Shown piece by piece: positions 27,609 through 36,352 of a stretch of DNA of 64,000 nt. This stretch comes from Nesterenkonia alkaliphila (lineage in GTDB: Bacteria > Actinomycetota > Actinomycetes > Actinomycetales > Micrococcaceae): positions 62,001 to 126,000 of the forward strand of contig NZ_WRPM01000007.1 of NCBI RefSeq assembly GCF_009758175.1. Reading direction: 5' to 3'. Numbering within the stretch: the first letter of the stretch is position 1; the number at the start of each line of letters is the position of its first letter. Under the pieces are notes generated by a model, which saw only the letters and a program-made list of their open reading frames with translations, made no database searches and was not told where the DNA came from. The position numbers and the translations under genes are program-made.

Positions 27609-27657
27609 TTTTTGCCCAGCTCTGTCATTGCCGGCCTCTGATTATTGCCCAGCGCTG
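27603..27657. repeat. Three degenerate ~17-bp tandem repeats
   Basis: CTCTGATTTTTGCCCAG (27603), CTCTGTCATTGCCGGC (27620) and CTCTGATTATTGCCCAG (27636) lie head to tail. The first unit contains the stop codon of the PH-SHOCT gene, so the array spans the 3' end of that gene and the following gap. Confidence 0.6.
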
Positions 27658-27708
27658 AGCTTCATCTCTGAGGGGGCCGAGGAGCTGCCGGGCAGCCTGA
27701 TCACCGAT

Positions 27709-27768
27709 GGCTCTTAGGGTTCGGCTGTGGACTCTCAGGGGTCGCACCTGCGGGCTCTCAGGGTTCGC
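27709..27768. repeat. Three imperfect 21-23 bp tandem repeats at the HNH gene 3' end
   Basis: GGCTCTTAGGGTTCG (27709), ACTCTCAGGGGTCGC (27731) and GGCTCTCAGGGTTCGC (27753) recur with spacers of 7 bases. The third copy overlaps the last codons and stop of the minus-strand DUF222-HNH gene. Confidence 0.55.
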
Positions 27769-29461
27769 CTCCGCTGGCCCACGCTGGTGGTGGGGCGGAG
27801 TCGAAGTCCGGCAGGCGGGCCCGCTGTGGTGGGCGCCGCTGTCCACGCGAGGAGCTGCCGGGCGGGTCAGGTTCCGGTGAACCACTGCCTGTTGCTGTTC
27901 CGGAGGAGTTTCCGGCTTCGGGCAGGAGCCCGCGGCCTTTGAGGTCGTGATGAGTGCGGCACAGCACCCAGGAGTTCGCGGCGTCAGTGCTCCCGCCGGA
28001 CTCGAAACTGGTCTTGTGGTCGATCTCGGAGGCGTATCCGGGTGCAGTGCATCCGACGGCTTGGCACTGACCATCACGCAGCAGGATACCCTCCCTGAGG
28101 CGCCCGGTGACGAACCGCGCCCCTGACCTGTTCTCCAACAGGTTGGTCCCGGCCATGATCTGCTCCACCAGCTGCTGGTGCAGAAGCTCCGGCTCTGCCC
28201 TCTCCGCGGAACCGGTGCCGAGCTTCCGGATCGCGGCGGCCACCGGATTGGTCTTGCCTGCTTTGACTATCCGCACAACCCTCGGGGACTCATCCTCGCC
28301 CTTGGTTTCTGTTCCGGTGAGGTAATAGCAGTGCTGGGCATCTGAGTCGCTGGCCATGGCCCGGACCTGAGAGGCCGGGATTGAGAACCGCCCATCGACG
28401 CTGACAGCCGGAGCATCGCCAGTACCGGTCACAGTGTCCAGGGGAACAGTGATGTTGATCGTGGCACCAGCCCGCGGCGGCACTGTGCTGCGAGCTCCCT
28501 CTGCGGCGGCAGTGCTCGGAGGCTGAACGGCGCGGGCTGCAGAACTGCTCTGGGCGGCCGCGGCATCGCTCAGCCAGGCCGCCAGCGCGTCGGCCATCCG
28601 GTTGCCGTAGGCAGCCCCGGCCGGTTCCGGGCCTGCAGCGTCAGCATCGGCGGAACCTGCCTGGTCAAGACCAGCTGGCGGAGTCTCATCGTCCTGAAGT
28701 GCAGGAGTAGGCTTCGGCCGGCGGGACATGGACTTCGCCGCAGTGTGGAGGTCCTCCTCCAGGGGTGCGATCACCTCGGTGGGCAGATATGCGCGCAGCG
28801 TGGACATCCCATAGTCATGGTGTGTGACCGTCACGGACCGCAGTCCCCGGGCTCGCTCGCAGCGCCGTTGGTGCCCCTCAGCGTCCAAGTGGTTGACAGT
28901 GTCGCGGACAATCCGGCCCAGAGTATTGACGTTCTCCTGCGGTGCTGCGGCTGCCGCGGACTGGTCCAAGGCGCAGGTGAGCTGCTTCTGCAGCTCCTGG
29001 TGCCCGCTGTTGGTCTCCACCAGCGCTGAGGCTCCGGAGGCGACCTTGGCAAGTCGGGTGAAATCGATCTGCCCGTCCCGGTACAACTCCCATGTCCTCG
29101 GCACCCAGTCCAGGGCTGTGGCAGCAGCTGAGAGCAACCGCCGCACCTCAGCCTCAGGGACTCCGAGCATCAGCGCAGCATCCCGGCGAATCCGCTTCAG
29201 CAGCGACTCCTTGGCGAAGGGACGCTCAGTGTCCTCCTCGGCCAGCCGCCGTTCCTGGTACTCCAACAGAGCCTGCAGCTTCACAGCCTCCGCTCGGCGG
29301 GCAGCCACCTCCGCCTCCCAGGCGGCGGCCAGCTCCGGCTGCCCGGCCAGGTCCTCATACGCCTCAGGCAGCACCGGTGCGGTCACGGGCTCAGCGCTCA
29401 CCGCGGGTGCGGACTTATCCGTCGGTGCCGCCGGGGTCGCAGAGACTGTGTTCGAAGTCAT
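27758..29461 (-). CDS. DUF222 / HNH endonuclease (13E12 repeat family)
   Basis: The 567-residue protein has the DUF222 region (about residues 40-330) and a C-terminal HNH nuclease: LREGILLRDGQCQAVGC, then EIDHKTSFESGGSTDAANS and LCRTHHDLKGRG. This is the 13E12-repeat family, abundant in actinobacteria, whose role (mobile element, DNA repair or defence) is unsettled. TAGAAT at 29468-29473 on the minus strand lies 6 nt before the ATG (leaderless geometry). It stands at the edge of the defence island and is separated from the Abi pseudogene by 80 bases. Confidence 0.88.
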   Translation of the reverse strand: MTSNTVSATPAAPTDKSAPAVSAEPVTAPVLPEAYEDLAGQPELAAAWEAEVAARRAEAVKLQALLEYQERRLAEEDTERPFAKESLLKRIRRDAALMLGVPEAEVRRLLSAAATALDWVPRTWELYRDGQIDFTRLAKVASGASALVETNSGHQELQKQLTCALDQSAAAAAPQENVNTLGRIVRDTVNHLDAEGHQRRCERARGLRSVTVTHHDYGMSTLRAYLPTEVIAPLEEDLHTAAKSMSRRPKPTPALQDDETPPAGLDQAGSADADAAGPEPAGAAYGNRMADALAAWLSDAAAAQSSSAARAVQPPSTAAAEGARSTVPPRAGATINITVPLDTVTGTGDAPAVSVDGRFSIPASQVRAMASDSDAQHCYYLTGTETKGEDESPRVVRIVKAGKTNPVAAAIRKLGTGSAERAEPELLHQQLVEQIMAGTNLLENRSGARFVTGRLREGILLRDGQCQAVGCTAPGYASEIDHKTSFESGGSTDAANSWVLCRTHHDLKGRGLLPEAGNSSGTATGSGSPEPDPPGSSSRGQRRPPQRARLPDFDSAPPPAWASGGEP

Positions 29462-29541
29462 GTTCCCATTCTAGGATTAGGTCCGGACATGCTCCCGATC
29501 CGATGCAGCAATCCCCAGGCAATGAGCCGTCGGCACACAGC

Positions 29542-30459
29542 TTACACATGCCAGAGGCTCGTATGTTCCCAGCCGTAGGGAGCGCCCAGGCTGTGCACGT
29601 CGAACTGAAGTACATCGGGGAACTGCAGCAGCGCAGAGCGGGTTGCCTCCACGGCGGCGAAGTCCTGGACCTGCTTGGCCAGAAAGTTGGCCACAGCCAC
29701 TGTGAGGTAGGTGCGGGTGTCTCCCTGCTCCAGGTGCTGGAGCACCAAGCAGTGCCGCCGTTCCGTGGTGCGTACCGGTGACGGCGTCCGTGCATTCCAG
29801 ATCACCTGGTGATGGGCGCTGAGATTGCGCAGTTCACGAATCCGCCGGAGCCAGGAGCCCAGTTCTTTGGCTGAGGCGTCGAAGGCGTCAGCGACTTCTT
29901 GCCGCAATGGCCGCGACATGAAACGGTACAGCTGTATCAGCAGCCCCAGGTTCAGACCCTCCAGCCCAATCCAGAGCGGCAGCTCGTCAGTCCCGTATTC
30001 CTTGGCGTAGCGTTGGATCACAGGGTCCTTGGTCCACTTCACCACGTTCTTGTACTCCGTGTGGAAGTGCTTATGGGCAGCAGGATCCAGGCCGCCCTGG
30101 AGGAAATCAGGGCGCAGATGGGCCTGCGGATCGCGCCGCCCCAAGGTTTCACCGATCCGTGCACGCTGAGCAATCTCTACACTGCCGAACAGTCCGCCGA
30201 GTGCGGTGCGCAACTGCTGGTCGAACTGGTTCAGCGCCAGCACGTCTCCCAACGTAGCCCCGTCACGGAATAGTGAGGTGCCGTCGGGAGTGGTGTCGGC
30301 ATCAAGCTTCTAGGCGCGCCAGTACCGGCTGGGCCTGAACCATCCGGTGCCGCGCACCTGGTCCAGGTGCTGTTCCACATCCCGCAGTCCACGCAGCCGC
30401 AGCAGGTCAGCATGATCCTCCGGGGTGGCATAAGTGGCTGCATTCATGCCTGCCAGCAT
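29542..30459 (-). pseudogene. Abi_2 family abortive-infection HEPN gene interrupted by in-frame TAG
   Basis: Read from the ATG at 30459 (AAGGAGG ribosome site, 9 nt upstream), the frame encodes an Abi_2 N terminus with LLRLRGLRDVEQHL and GWFRPSRYWRA. It then meets a TAG at 30310-30312 and continues in the same frame with TSLFRDGATLGDVLALNQFD through the rest of the Abi_2 domain to TAA at 29542. The HEPN catalytic motif RNLSAH (R-x4-H) is intact near the C terminus, so the RNase domain itself is undamaged. AbiD/F-like proteins cause abortive phage infection. The TTG at 30252 could restart translation of a shortened product. Point mutation, sequencing error or stop-codon readthrough are all possible. 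Confidence 0.8.
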
Positions 30460-30610
30460 TGAGACTGCCCTCCTTGCATTTGCCTCAGCTGTCTGGTCCT
30501 TCCTGTCCGAATAAACTCACATTAGCGGCACCCCCGGAGACGCTGAACGTCCACTCATGCTGATGCACGTCCTGGCTCACGCCGACCGGAATGCCGCATA
30601 GGCTAGGCGT

Positions 30611-31837
30611 ATGTCGAAGCGTAGGAAGAAGTCTCGAGGCAACCCAGCTCGTCAGGCCTCCGCAAAGTCCGCCTCGCGCCGCAGGGTCGACGACCTTCTC
30701 CTGGATTTCAGGACCTGGCTCCATGAGGGGCATGGCAGTGCCGGTGGTGAGCCGGACGACGTCGTGGCCGTGCTGCAGATGCTGCTGGAGGCCCGATCGC
30801 CCAACGGTGCCACGCCCGTCCTTCCACCGGACCCTGACTTTCTGGCAGAGATGCTGGGCAGCAGCCGGGAGCAGCAGGAGGACATCTACCTGCCAGTAGT
30901 CGAAACTCTCCATGACTACCTGCACTTCCTCCAGGAATACCCGGGTGCAGCCGTAGATTCTGGGGCGCTGATCCAGGCGATGTCAGTGGTGCATGACGAG
31001 CTGGACCGGATCCACGACCCCGCTTTCCTGCTCACCCGGTTCCTCGCAGAGGACTCACGCCCCAGCGCCGAAACCCGCCTTCAGGACCTTCGTGCCACCA
31101 CAGTGGTGTCCGCAGTAGACAGTTTTCTCTATTGGATGGGCCCCAGCGCCCCGGCGACCCAGAAGGGCGGGCTGCGCAGGAAGGATGTCGAACCGGTTGC
31201 CGCCATGCTGGGCATTCCTGCTGAAGGGGTCAACAAGAGGGACGACGCCGTCCCGCCGGAAGTTACCGAAGGTGCCCTGTTCAGCGGCGAGGGGCTCACT
31301 ATCCAGCAGAGCACGGCGAAGACCAAGGTGCTGAGCATGTGGGAGCTCCCGGAGCTGGCGGCCTGGTGGAAGGCGCTCCTGGAGATGGAGATCATTGAAC
31401 TGGGCTCCACTAAGGTCTATCCGGGTCCGGCCGCCGATGACTGGATGTCTTCTCATCCGCTGGTGGCCCTGGAGCTTCGGGAGGACTTCGTCACTGCGTT
31501 CATTGGTGCAGCTCTGCAGGAGGAGGCTGAACCGTTCCAGCGGGATGGTTTCCTTGCCATGCTGGGGCAGCGCAGCATTCCGGTCATCATCGGTTTGCTC
31601 GTGGATGCTCTGCACCGGGAGGATGACCCGGCCGCAGAGACTGCACCTCCTGAGATGAACCTGCTGGCTGTCCGGCCGAGGATGTTGATGGCTGCTCTCG
31701 CCCGCCTGGGCATCCTTCAGGGCGGGGAGGATGCCCACCGGGTGCCTGCTTCCCTGCGGCCAGCAGTTGTCCAAGCGATCTTCGACGCCCGGTCCCGGTT
31801 CCTCGGCTATTCCGAGGAACTCCCTGCCGCCCGGTAG
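30611..31837 (+). CDS. Unknown 408-aa protein at the head of the type I R-M operon
   Basis: No family is recognised. The N terminus (residues 1-27) is very basic (MSKRRKKSRGNPARQASAKS) and could bind nucleic acid. The rest is mostly helical, acidic and without membrane segments, including LPVVETLHDYLHFLQEY near 95 and a C-terminal helical part after residue 275. TAGGCT at 30599-30604 lies 6 nt before the ATG, suggesting its own leaderless start. The stop is 11 bases before hsdM, so it is probably co-transcribed with the methylase. A helper or inhibitor of the restriction system is an inference from position only. Confidence 0.7.
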   Translation: MSKRRKKSRGNPARQASAKSASRRRVDDLLLDFRTWLHEGHGSAGGEPDDVVAVLQMLLEARSPNGATPVLPPDPDFLAEMLGSSREQQEDIYLPVVETLHDYLHFLQEYPGAAVDSGALIQAMSVVHDELDRIHDPAFLLTRFLAEDSRPSAETRLQDLRATTVVSAVDSFLYWMGPSAPATQKGGLRRKDVEPVAAMLGIPAEGVNKRDDAVPPEVTEGALFSGEGLTIQQSTAKTKVLSMWELPELAAWWKALLEMEIIELGSTKVYPGPAADDWMSSHPLVALELREDFVTAFIGAALQEEAEPFQRDGFLAMLGQRSIPVIIGLLVDALHREDDPAAETAPPEMNLLAVRPRMLMAALARLGILQGGEDAHRVPASLRPAVVQAIFDARSRFLGYSEELPAAR

Positions 31838-31848
31838 GGTAAACACTC

Positions 31849-33477
31849 ATGGGGACGCCGCCGCCAAACACCACTGAAACCGCACCAGCACCTTCTGCCC
31901 CCGGCACCGCACAACGGGCCAAGAAGTCTGCCGCGGCCAAGCAGAAGACCTTGGAGCAGCGGCTCTGGGAGGCCGCGGACCTCCTGCGCGGCAACCAGGA
32001 GCCCAGCGAGTACAAGCACGTAGTGCTGGGCCTGATCTTCCTGAAGTACATCTCCGACCGGTTCACCGAGCGCCGTGAGCAGCTTGAGGTTGAACTGCGC
32101 ACCGAGGGCATCCCCGCGGAGCAGATCCCCCAGTTCCTTGAGCACCGGGATGAGTATGCCTCCCACCATGTGTTCTGGGTGCCGGAGGAGGCTCGCTGGC
32201 AGTTCCTTCAGGAACGGGCCAAGACCCCGGCAATTGGCGAACTGATCGACTCGGCCATGGATCTGATCGAGAAGGAGAACCCCACCCTGCGCGGAGTGCT
32301 GCCGCGCAACTACGCCCGTGAGGGTCTGGACCAGGGGCGGCTCGGGCAGCTGGTGGACTTGGTCGGCAATATCGGCTTTACCACCACCGATGACCACGGG
32401 TCCGACGACGTGCTAGGCCGGGTCTATGAATACTTCCTGGGCCAGTTCGCTGGAAAGGAGACCGGGAAGGACGCCGGGGCGTTCTACACGCCGCGCTCGG
32501 TGGTCAAGACCCTGGTGGAGATGCTGGAGCCGTACGCGGGCCGGGTGTTTGACCCTGCCTGCGGTTCCGGCGGCATGTTTGTGCAGTCGGCTGAGTTCGT
32601 GAAGGCTCATGGCGGCGCGCAGACTGACATCTCGATCTATGGCCAGGAGTACACCCACACCACATGGAAGCTGGCCAAGATGAACTTGGCCATCCGCGGC
32701 ATTGAGGCCGACCTGGGGAACAAGTCTGCGGACTCCTTCACCGAGGACCTGCACCCGGACCTGAAGGCGGACTTCGTGATCGCGAACCCGCCGTTCAACC
32801 AGGACGACTGGTTCGATGCCAAACTGGCTGACGACCCCCGCTGGGAGTTCGGCCTGCCGCCCAAGGGGAACTCCAACTTCGCCTGGGTGCAGCACTTCAT
32901 CCACCACCTGGCGCCCAACGGCACGGCCGGGATTGTGCTGGCCAACGGGTCGTTGTCCTCCAAGTCCGGGGGCGAGGGAGAGATCCGCCGGAACCTGGTG
33001 AAGGCTGACCTGGTGGACTGTATTGTGGCGATGCCCGACCGGCTGTTCTTCAACACCGGCATCCCGGTCAGCCTCTGGTTCTTCAGCCGCAACCGGCACG
33101 GCAACGGGCACCGGGAGCGCAAGGGCGAGGTGCTGTTCATCGACGCCCGCAAGCTGGGCCGCATGGAGTCCCGCAAGCTGCGCGTGCTAGATGATGACGA
33201 CGTCGCCAAGATCGCGGATACTTACCACGCCTGGAGGAATAAGGATGGAGGGTACCGCGACGTCCCAGGCTTCGTGAAAGCGGCAACAGCTGAGGAGATT
33301 GCCCACCACGACTTTGTGCTCACCCCTGGTCGGTACGTGGGTGCCGAGGAGGTCGAGGACGACGGTGAACCGATCCAGGAGAAGATTGAACGGCTTACCG
33401 CGGAGCTGTACGCCGAGTTCGACCGCGGCCGCGAACTGGAGCAGACCATCCGGGAGAGATTGGAGGGTCTGGGGTGA
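31849..33477 (+). CDS. hsdM: Type I restriction-modification methylase subunit HsdM
   Basis: The 542-residue subunit methylates adenine N6 in the recognition sequence together with HsdS. An N-terminal helical domain (residues ~25-165; [20 protein letters not shown]) precedes the catalytic domain with motif [11 protein letters not shown] near 235 and motif [11 protein letters not shown] near 313. The C terminus ends in a helical, HsdS-contacting part. It overlaps hsdS by GTGA at 33474, giving coupled translation. Confidence 0.95.
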   Translation: MGTPPPNTTETAPAPSAPGTAQRAKKSAAAKQKTLEQRLWEAADLLRGNQEPSEYKHVVLGLIFLKYISDRFTERREQLEVELRTEGIPAEQIPQFLEHRDEYASHHVFWVPEEARWQFLQERAKTPAIGELIDSAMDLIEKENPTLRGVLPRNYAREGLDQGRLGQLVDLVGNIGFTTTDDHGSDDVLGRVYEYFLGQFAGKETGKDAGAFYTPRSVVKTLVEMLEPYAGRVFDPACGSGGMFVQSAEFVKAHGGAQTDISIYGQEYTHTTWKLAKMNLAIRGIEADLGNKSADSFTEDLHPDLKADFVIANPPFNQDDWFDAKLADDPRWEFGLPPKGNSNFAWVQHFIHHLAPNGTAGIVLANGSLSSKSGGEGEIRRNLVKADLVDCIVAMPDRLFFNTGIPVSLWFFSRNRHGNGHRERKGEVLFIDARKLGRMESRKLRVLDDDDVAKIADTYHAWRNKDGGYRDVPGFVKAATAEEIAHHDFVLTPGRYVGAEEVEDDGEPIQEKIERLTAELYAEFDRGRELEQTIRERLEGLG

Positions 33478-34661
33478 GTGGTCACTGGCGAACAGTGCCG
33501 ATTGGTGAAATCGGCGAAGTATTCGATGGTCCTCACGCCACTCCAAAATCCACTAAGACTGCGACGAGCGGACCAGTCTTCTTAGGCATCTCGAGTATAG
33601 AAAATGGGCGTCTTGACCTCGCGAAGAGTGCTCACCTTAGCGAAGAGGACTTCGCCCAGTGGACTCGGCGGGTGACTCCGCGAGCGAGAGACGTGGTGTT
33701 TTCCTACGAGACTAGGATTGGTGAAGCGGCTATCGTTCCTGCGGGGTTGCGGTGTTGCCTCGGGCGTAGGCTCGCACTGATTCGACCGAATACACAACTA
33801 GTCGACCCGCAGTTCCTCCTTTTCGCCTATCTGGGGCCAGAGTTTCAAGAAGAGATTCGGCAACGCACAGTGCATGGCTCGACAGTTGACCGCATCATGC
33901 TCAAAGAGTTCCCCGAGTTCCCCTTGCGTCTCCCACCCCTCGAGGAGCAGCGGGGGATCGCAGCAACGCTGGGTGCCCTGGACGACAAGATCGACTCAAA
34001 CCGCCGCCTTCAACATCTGTCTCAAGAACTATTGCGCGCCACGGTGAACGCAGAGCTACAGGCGTCTTTCCCTGATGACATGAAGCTGGGGGATTTGTGC
34101 TTCCTGGTCAAGGACAAGGTTGCTCCGGAACAGATGTCGGCCGAGGACGCATATATCGGGTTGGAGCATATGCCACGGGGTTCGATCGCCTTAGACAGTT
34201 GGGACTCCGCAGAAGACGTCGGTAGTCAGAAAGCGGCGTTTGAGCAGAATGACGTGTTATTCGGGAAGCTCCGTCCTTACTTCCGCAAGGTGGGAATCGC
34301 GCCTTTGGACGGAGTCTGTTCCACGGACATACTTGTTTTGCGTCCCTACGAGACCATCGATCTCGCGTTAGTGGCCACCGTGGCATCTTCCCAGGAGCTG
34401 ATCGACTCCGTTTCCGCATCGGCCACTGGCACGAGAATGCCTCGCGCGTCGTGGAAGGACCTCTCTGAATGGCCAGTTCCAGCCTTGACCTTGGGACAGC
34501 GCGAGGGTCTCTCCGAGCGGTGCAACCCCCTCATTGAACGCATGAATCAACTTACCGACGAGAACCAGAAGCTGGCGGCTCTGCGCGATGCGCTCCTACC
34601 GGAGCTGCTCTCCGGCCGCATCCGGGTCCCCGAAGCTGCAGAGGTGGTCAGTTCTGCCTGA
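33474..34661 (+). CDS. hsdS: Type I R-M specificity subunit HsdS
   Basis: The 395-residue protein has two target-recognition domains, each followed by a conserved helix: [19 protein letters not shown] near residue 160 and [19 protein letters not shown] near 345. The target domains (about bases 33500-34450) have lower GC and less typical codons than hsdM and hsdR, as usual for these rapidly exchanged domains. It decides the sequence cut and methylated by the complex. The recognised sequence cannot be inferred. It is followed by two toxin-antitoxin modules before hsdR. Confidence 0.93.
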   Translation: MSGHWRTVPIGEIGEVFDGPHATPKSTKTATSGPVFLGISSIENGRLDLAKSAHLSEEDFAQWTRRVTPRARDVVFSYETRIGEAAIVPAGLRCCLGRRLALIRPNTQLVDPQFLLFAYLGPEFQEEIRQRTVHGSTVDRIMLKEFPEFPLRLPPLEEQRGIAATLGALDDKIDSNRRLQHLSQELLRATVNAELQASFPDDMKLGDLCFLVKDKVAPEQMSAEDAYIGLEHMPRGSIALDSWDSAEDVGSQKAAFEQNDVLFGKLRPYFRKVGIAPLDGVCSTDILVLRPYETIDLALVATVASSQELIDSVSASATGTRMPRASWKDLSEWPVPALTLGQREGLSERCNPLIERMNQLTDENQKLAALRDALLPELLSGRIRVPEAAEVVSSA

Positions 34662-34999
34662 GTCGCTCTCCTGAGCAGGATTCCCGATGCGGAGACTCTT
34701 CGGGAGTGAGCGGGACGTTTGGCGTGTCGGGCGTTCGACTGGGGTGCGCCTCTACCTTTTTCGCATGTCCGGACTTACTGGGCAATACGTGTCGACGAAT
34801 TGGATTACGGGGTGTGCCATCGTAGGGAACTGCCCGAGTTTGACGGATGCGGCGCGATGACTGGGCAGTAGAGCACGGTGTGACCGTACTTGCTGCGGCT
34901 TGTCGTAGGCGACTGCCCAGCGGGTGCCGAGTCGGCGTCGCTGGGTGCCGATCCCTGTGTCCGGGCTGCGGCGTACACTGAGTTTTAGGAGGTTGAATT
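34662..34999. other. Non-coding gap between hsdS and the first antitoxin
   Basis: No gene is supported in these 338 bases. CTGGGCAGT (34861-34869) and ACTGCCCAG (34912-34920) are inverted repeats across 42 bases and may form a hairpin in the hsdMS transcript. CGCATGTCCGG near 34761 also occurs at 35647, upstream of the second antitoxin. Confidence 0.4.
34974..34992 (+). promoter_or_regulatory. Promoter and ribosome site of toxin-antitoxin module 1
   Basis: CGTACACT gives a -10 box TACACT at 34974-34979, directly preceded by a TGTCCGGGCTG stretch, and AGGAGG follows at 34987-34992. The same arrangement precedes module 2, which suggests the shared stretch is an operator for both antitoxins. 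Confidence 0.55.
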
Positions 35000-35287
35000 A
35001 TGGGCACCACCAAGCAGATCACTGTCGAGGTTCCAGAGGAGCACGCTGAAGTGCTGGACCGCGCCGTCGAGAGTGGAACGGTGGAGGACCTTGCAGAAGC
35101 GGCCAACCTCGGATTCGAGAACGTGGTTGCCGAGCAGCTCGACTTTGAAGCGCGTATGGAAGAGAAGATCATTCCCCGGCTCCAGGAGATGCGAGAGAAT
35201 CCCTCCATCGCTCTCACCTCAGAGCAGATGCGGGCCAAGATGCGGGAGGAATTGCACGCACGGCGCGCAGAAGCCGCCTGGCCATGA
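35000..35287 (+). CDS. ParD-like antitoxin, module 1
   Basis: This 95-residue protein is a clear paralogue of the antitoxin at 35692. Both share TVEVxxE...VLxRAVESxTV and NVVxEQLDFExR and end in a charged helical tail. The N-terminal strand (QITVEVPEEH) fits a ribbon-helix-helix DNA-binding fold; the C-terminal half would wrap the toxin. AGGAGG lies 7 nt before the ATG. It overlaps the toxin reading frame by ATGA. With its toxin broken, it may persist as a regulator or as an antitoxin to a related toxin. Confidence 0.75.
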   Translation: MGTTKQITVEVPEEHAEVLDRAVESGTVEDLAEAANLGFENVVAEQLDFEARMEEKIIPRLQEMRENPSIALTSEQMRAKMREELHARRAEAAWP

Positions 35288-35598
35288 CACCGGTGGAATA
35301 CCACCCCGGTGTCCATCGTGACCTCCGGGATGTTGTCCTTTACCGAGCAGAGGTCAGCGGAGTGGCAGCTGCTGAAGCCTAGGGCGAGAGCATCTACGAC
35401 TTCATTGATGACATCGGTGTTTGTCCGGAGGCTGGCCGCAACAGGCGGTACGGTTCGGTCGAAGTGCAGACGCGCACGTTCCGGAAGCGGCACGTGGTGG
35501 TCTACGTTCACGAGGACGCTGTCGTCAAAGTCCTGGAGGTGCACGCAACGTGGATGAGCGAGGAGAGCGTCGAGAAACGGATCAGCGGGCGGCTATAA
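35284..35598 (+). pseudogene. ParE/RelE-like toxin interrupted by in-frame TAG
   Basis: From the ATG at 35284 the frame gives MTPVEYHPGVHRDLRDVVLY, meets TAG at 35380-35382, and continues in the same frame with GESIYDFIDDIGVCPEAG, VEVQTRTFRKRHVVVYV and KVLEVHATWMS to TAA at 35598. The product aligns along its whole length with the intact toxin at 35973 (EFCEDIG, VRTFRKRYQVVYR, VLEVHHSSMS), and the stop falls where that protein has Tyr. A single base change would restore the gene. The 32-residue product is unlikely to be toxic. Confidence 0.85.
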
Positions 35599-35665
35599 CC
35601 GCCTCGGAGCGGGTAGCCCTCCTCCGGGGCAAGTGGCTGACATTCCGCATGTCCGGGGCTGGTCG

Positions 35666-35684
35666 TACACTGAATTGCAGGAGG
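35666..35684 (+). promoter_or_regulatory. Promoter and ribosome site of toxin-antitoxin module 2
   Basis: TACACT at 35666-35671 and AGGAGG at 35679-35684 reproduce the module 1 promoter, again with GTCCGGG-CTG just upstream and similar spacing to the ATG. Confidence 0.55.
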
Positions 35685-35691
35685 TGCAGCC

Positions 35692-35970
35692 ATGACAGTC
35701 CCTTATAAGCACACCGTCGAGGTTTCGCCGGAGGACCAGGCGGTCCTTGAACGCGCGGTGGAGAGCAACACTGTCGACAGCATGGAGCACGCCATCGAGC
35801 TCGGCTACCGCAACGTAGTGATCGAACAATTGGACTTCGAACGCCGCGTGGAGAACATCATCATTCCTCGGCTCAAAGAGCTTGACGAAGACCCCACCAA
35901 GGCTATTTCTGCAGACGAGATGCGCCGGCGCCTACAACAGCGCAGGGAGGCACGGGTCAAGGCGGCGTAA
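35692..35970 (+). CDS. ParD-like antitoxin, module 2
   Basis: The 92-residue protein has an N-terminal strand HTVEVSPEDQAVLERAVESN likely to form the DNA-binding part, followed by NVVIEQLDFERRVENIIIPR and a basic tail. It is paralogous to the module 1 antitoxin. Its stop is 2 bases before the toxin start, a normal antitoxin-toxin order. It should neutralise the intact ParE-like toxin and repress its own promoter. Confidence 0.75.
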   Translation: MTVPYKHTVEVSPEDQAVLERAVESNTVDSMEHAIELGYRNVVIEQLDFERRVENIIIPRLKELDEDPTKAISADEMRRRLQQRREARVKAA

Positions 35971-35972
35971 TC

Positions 35973-36287
35973 ATGGTGCCGGTGACGTTCCATGAGGATG
36001 CCGAAGACGACCTCGCCGAGATCGAAGCTTTCCAATGCGAATACATGGGTGCCAACGCGGCCGCCATGTATCTGGACGAGCTCATTGAGTTCTGCGAGGA
36101 CATCGGCGTCTATCCCAACGCCGGGAGGTCTCAGAGAGTTGCTGGGGCTGAACTCCAGGTGCGTACATTCCGAAAGCGCTATCAGGTGGTCTATCGGTAC
36201 TCAGAAGGCGTGGTTACCGTACTAGAGGTACACCACTCCTCGATGAGTGATGTCGAGATCAGGCTTCGCTTGGAGGACCGATTGTAA
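35973..36287 (+). CDS. ParE/RelE-like toxin, module 2 (intact)
   Basis: The 104-residue protein starts VPVTFHEDAEDDLAEIEAF and contains YLDELIEFCEDIGVYPNAGR, LQVRTFRKRYQVVYRYSEG and TVLEVHHSSMS, the order of strands and helices in the ParE/RelE fold. ParE members poison gyrase and RelE members cleave mRNA; which applies is not clear. It lies between hsdS and hsdR and could stabilise the restriction locus by killing cells that lose it. Confidence 0.82.
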   Translation: MVPVTFHEDAEDDLAEIEAFQCEYMGANAAAMYLDELIEFCEDIGVYPNAGRSQRVAGAELQVRTFRKRYQVVYRYSEGVVTVLEVHHSSMSDVEIRLRLEDRL

Positions 36288-36352
36288 GGTCCCGGCCCGC
36301 CAGCTTGTAGGGTGGTGGGATATCGCTCGCGCTGGTTGAGGGAGGGCCTGCT

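Noticed and set aside
30310-35382. Genome-wide recoding of TAG as a sense codon
   Set aside because: Many intact genes here, such as topA, hsdS-adjacent genes and pheA neighbours, use TAG, TGA and TAA normally, and readthrough of TAG at topA would add residues; two lesions in toxin-type genes are better explained by inactivation.
34648-35544. A 298-codon minus-strand frame over the hsdS-antitoxin gap
   Set aside because: It covers the promoter and antisense of the first toxin-antitoxin module and has no recognisable domain or ribosome site.
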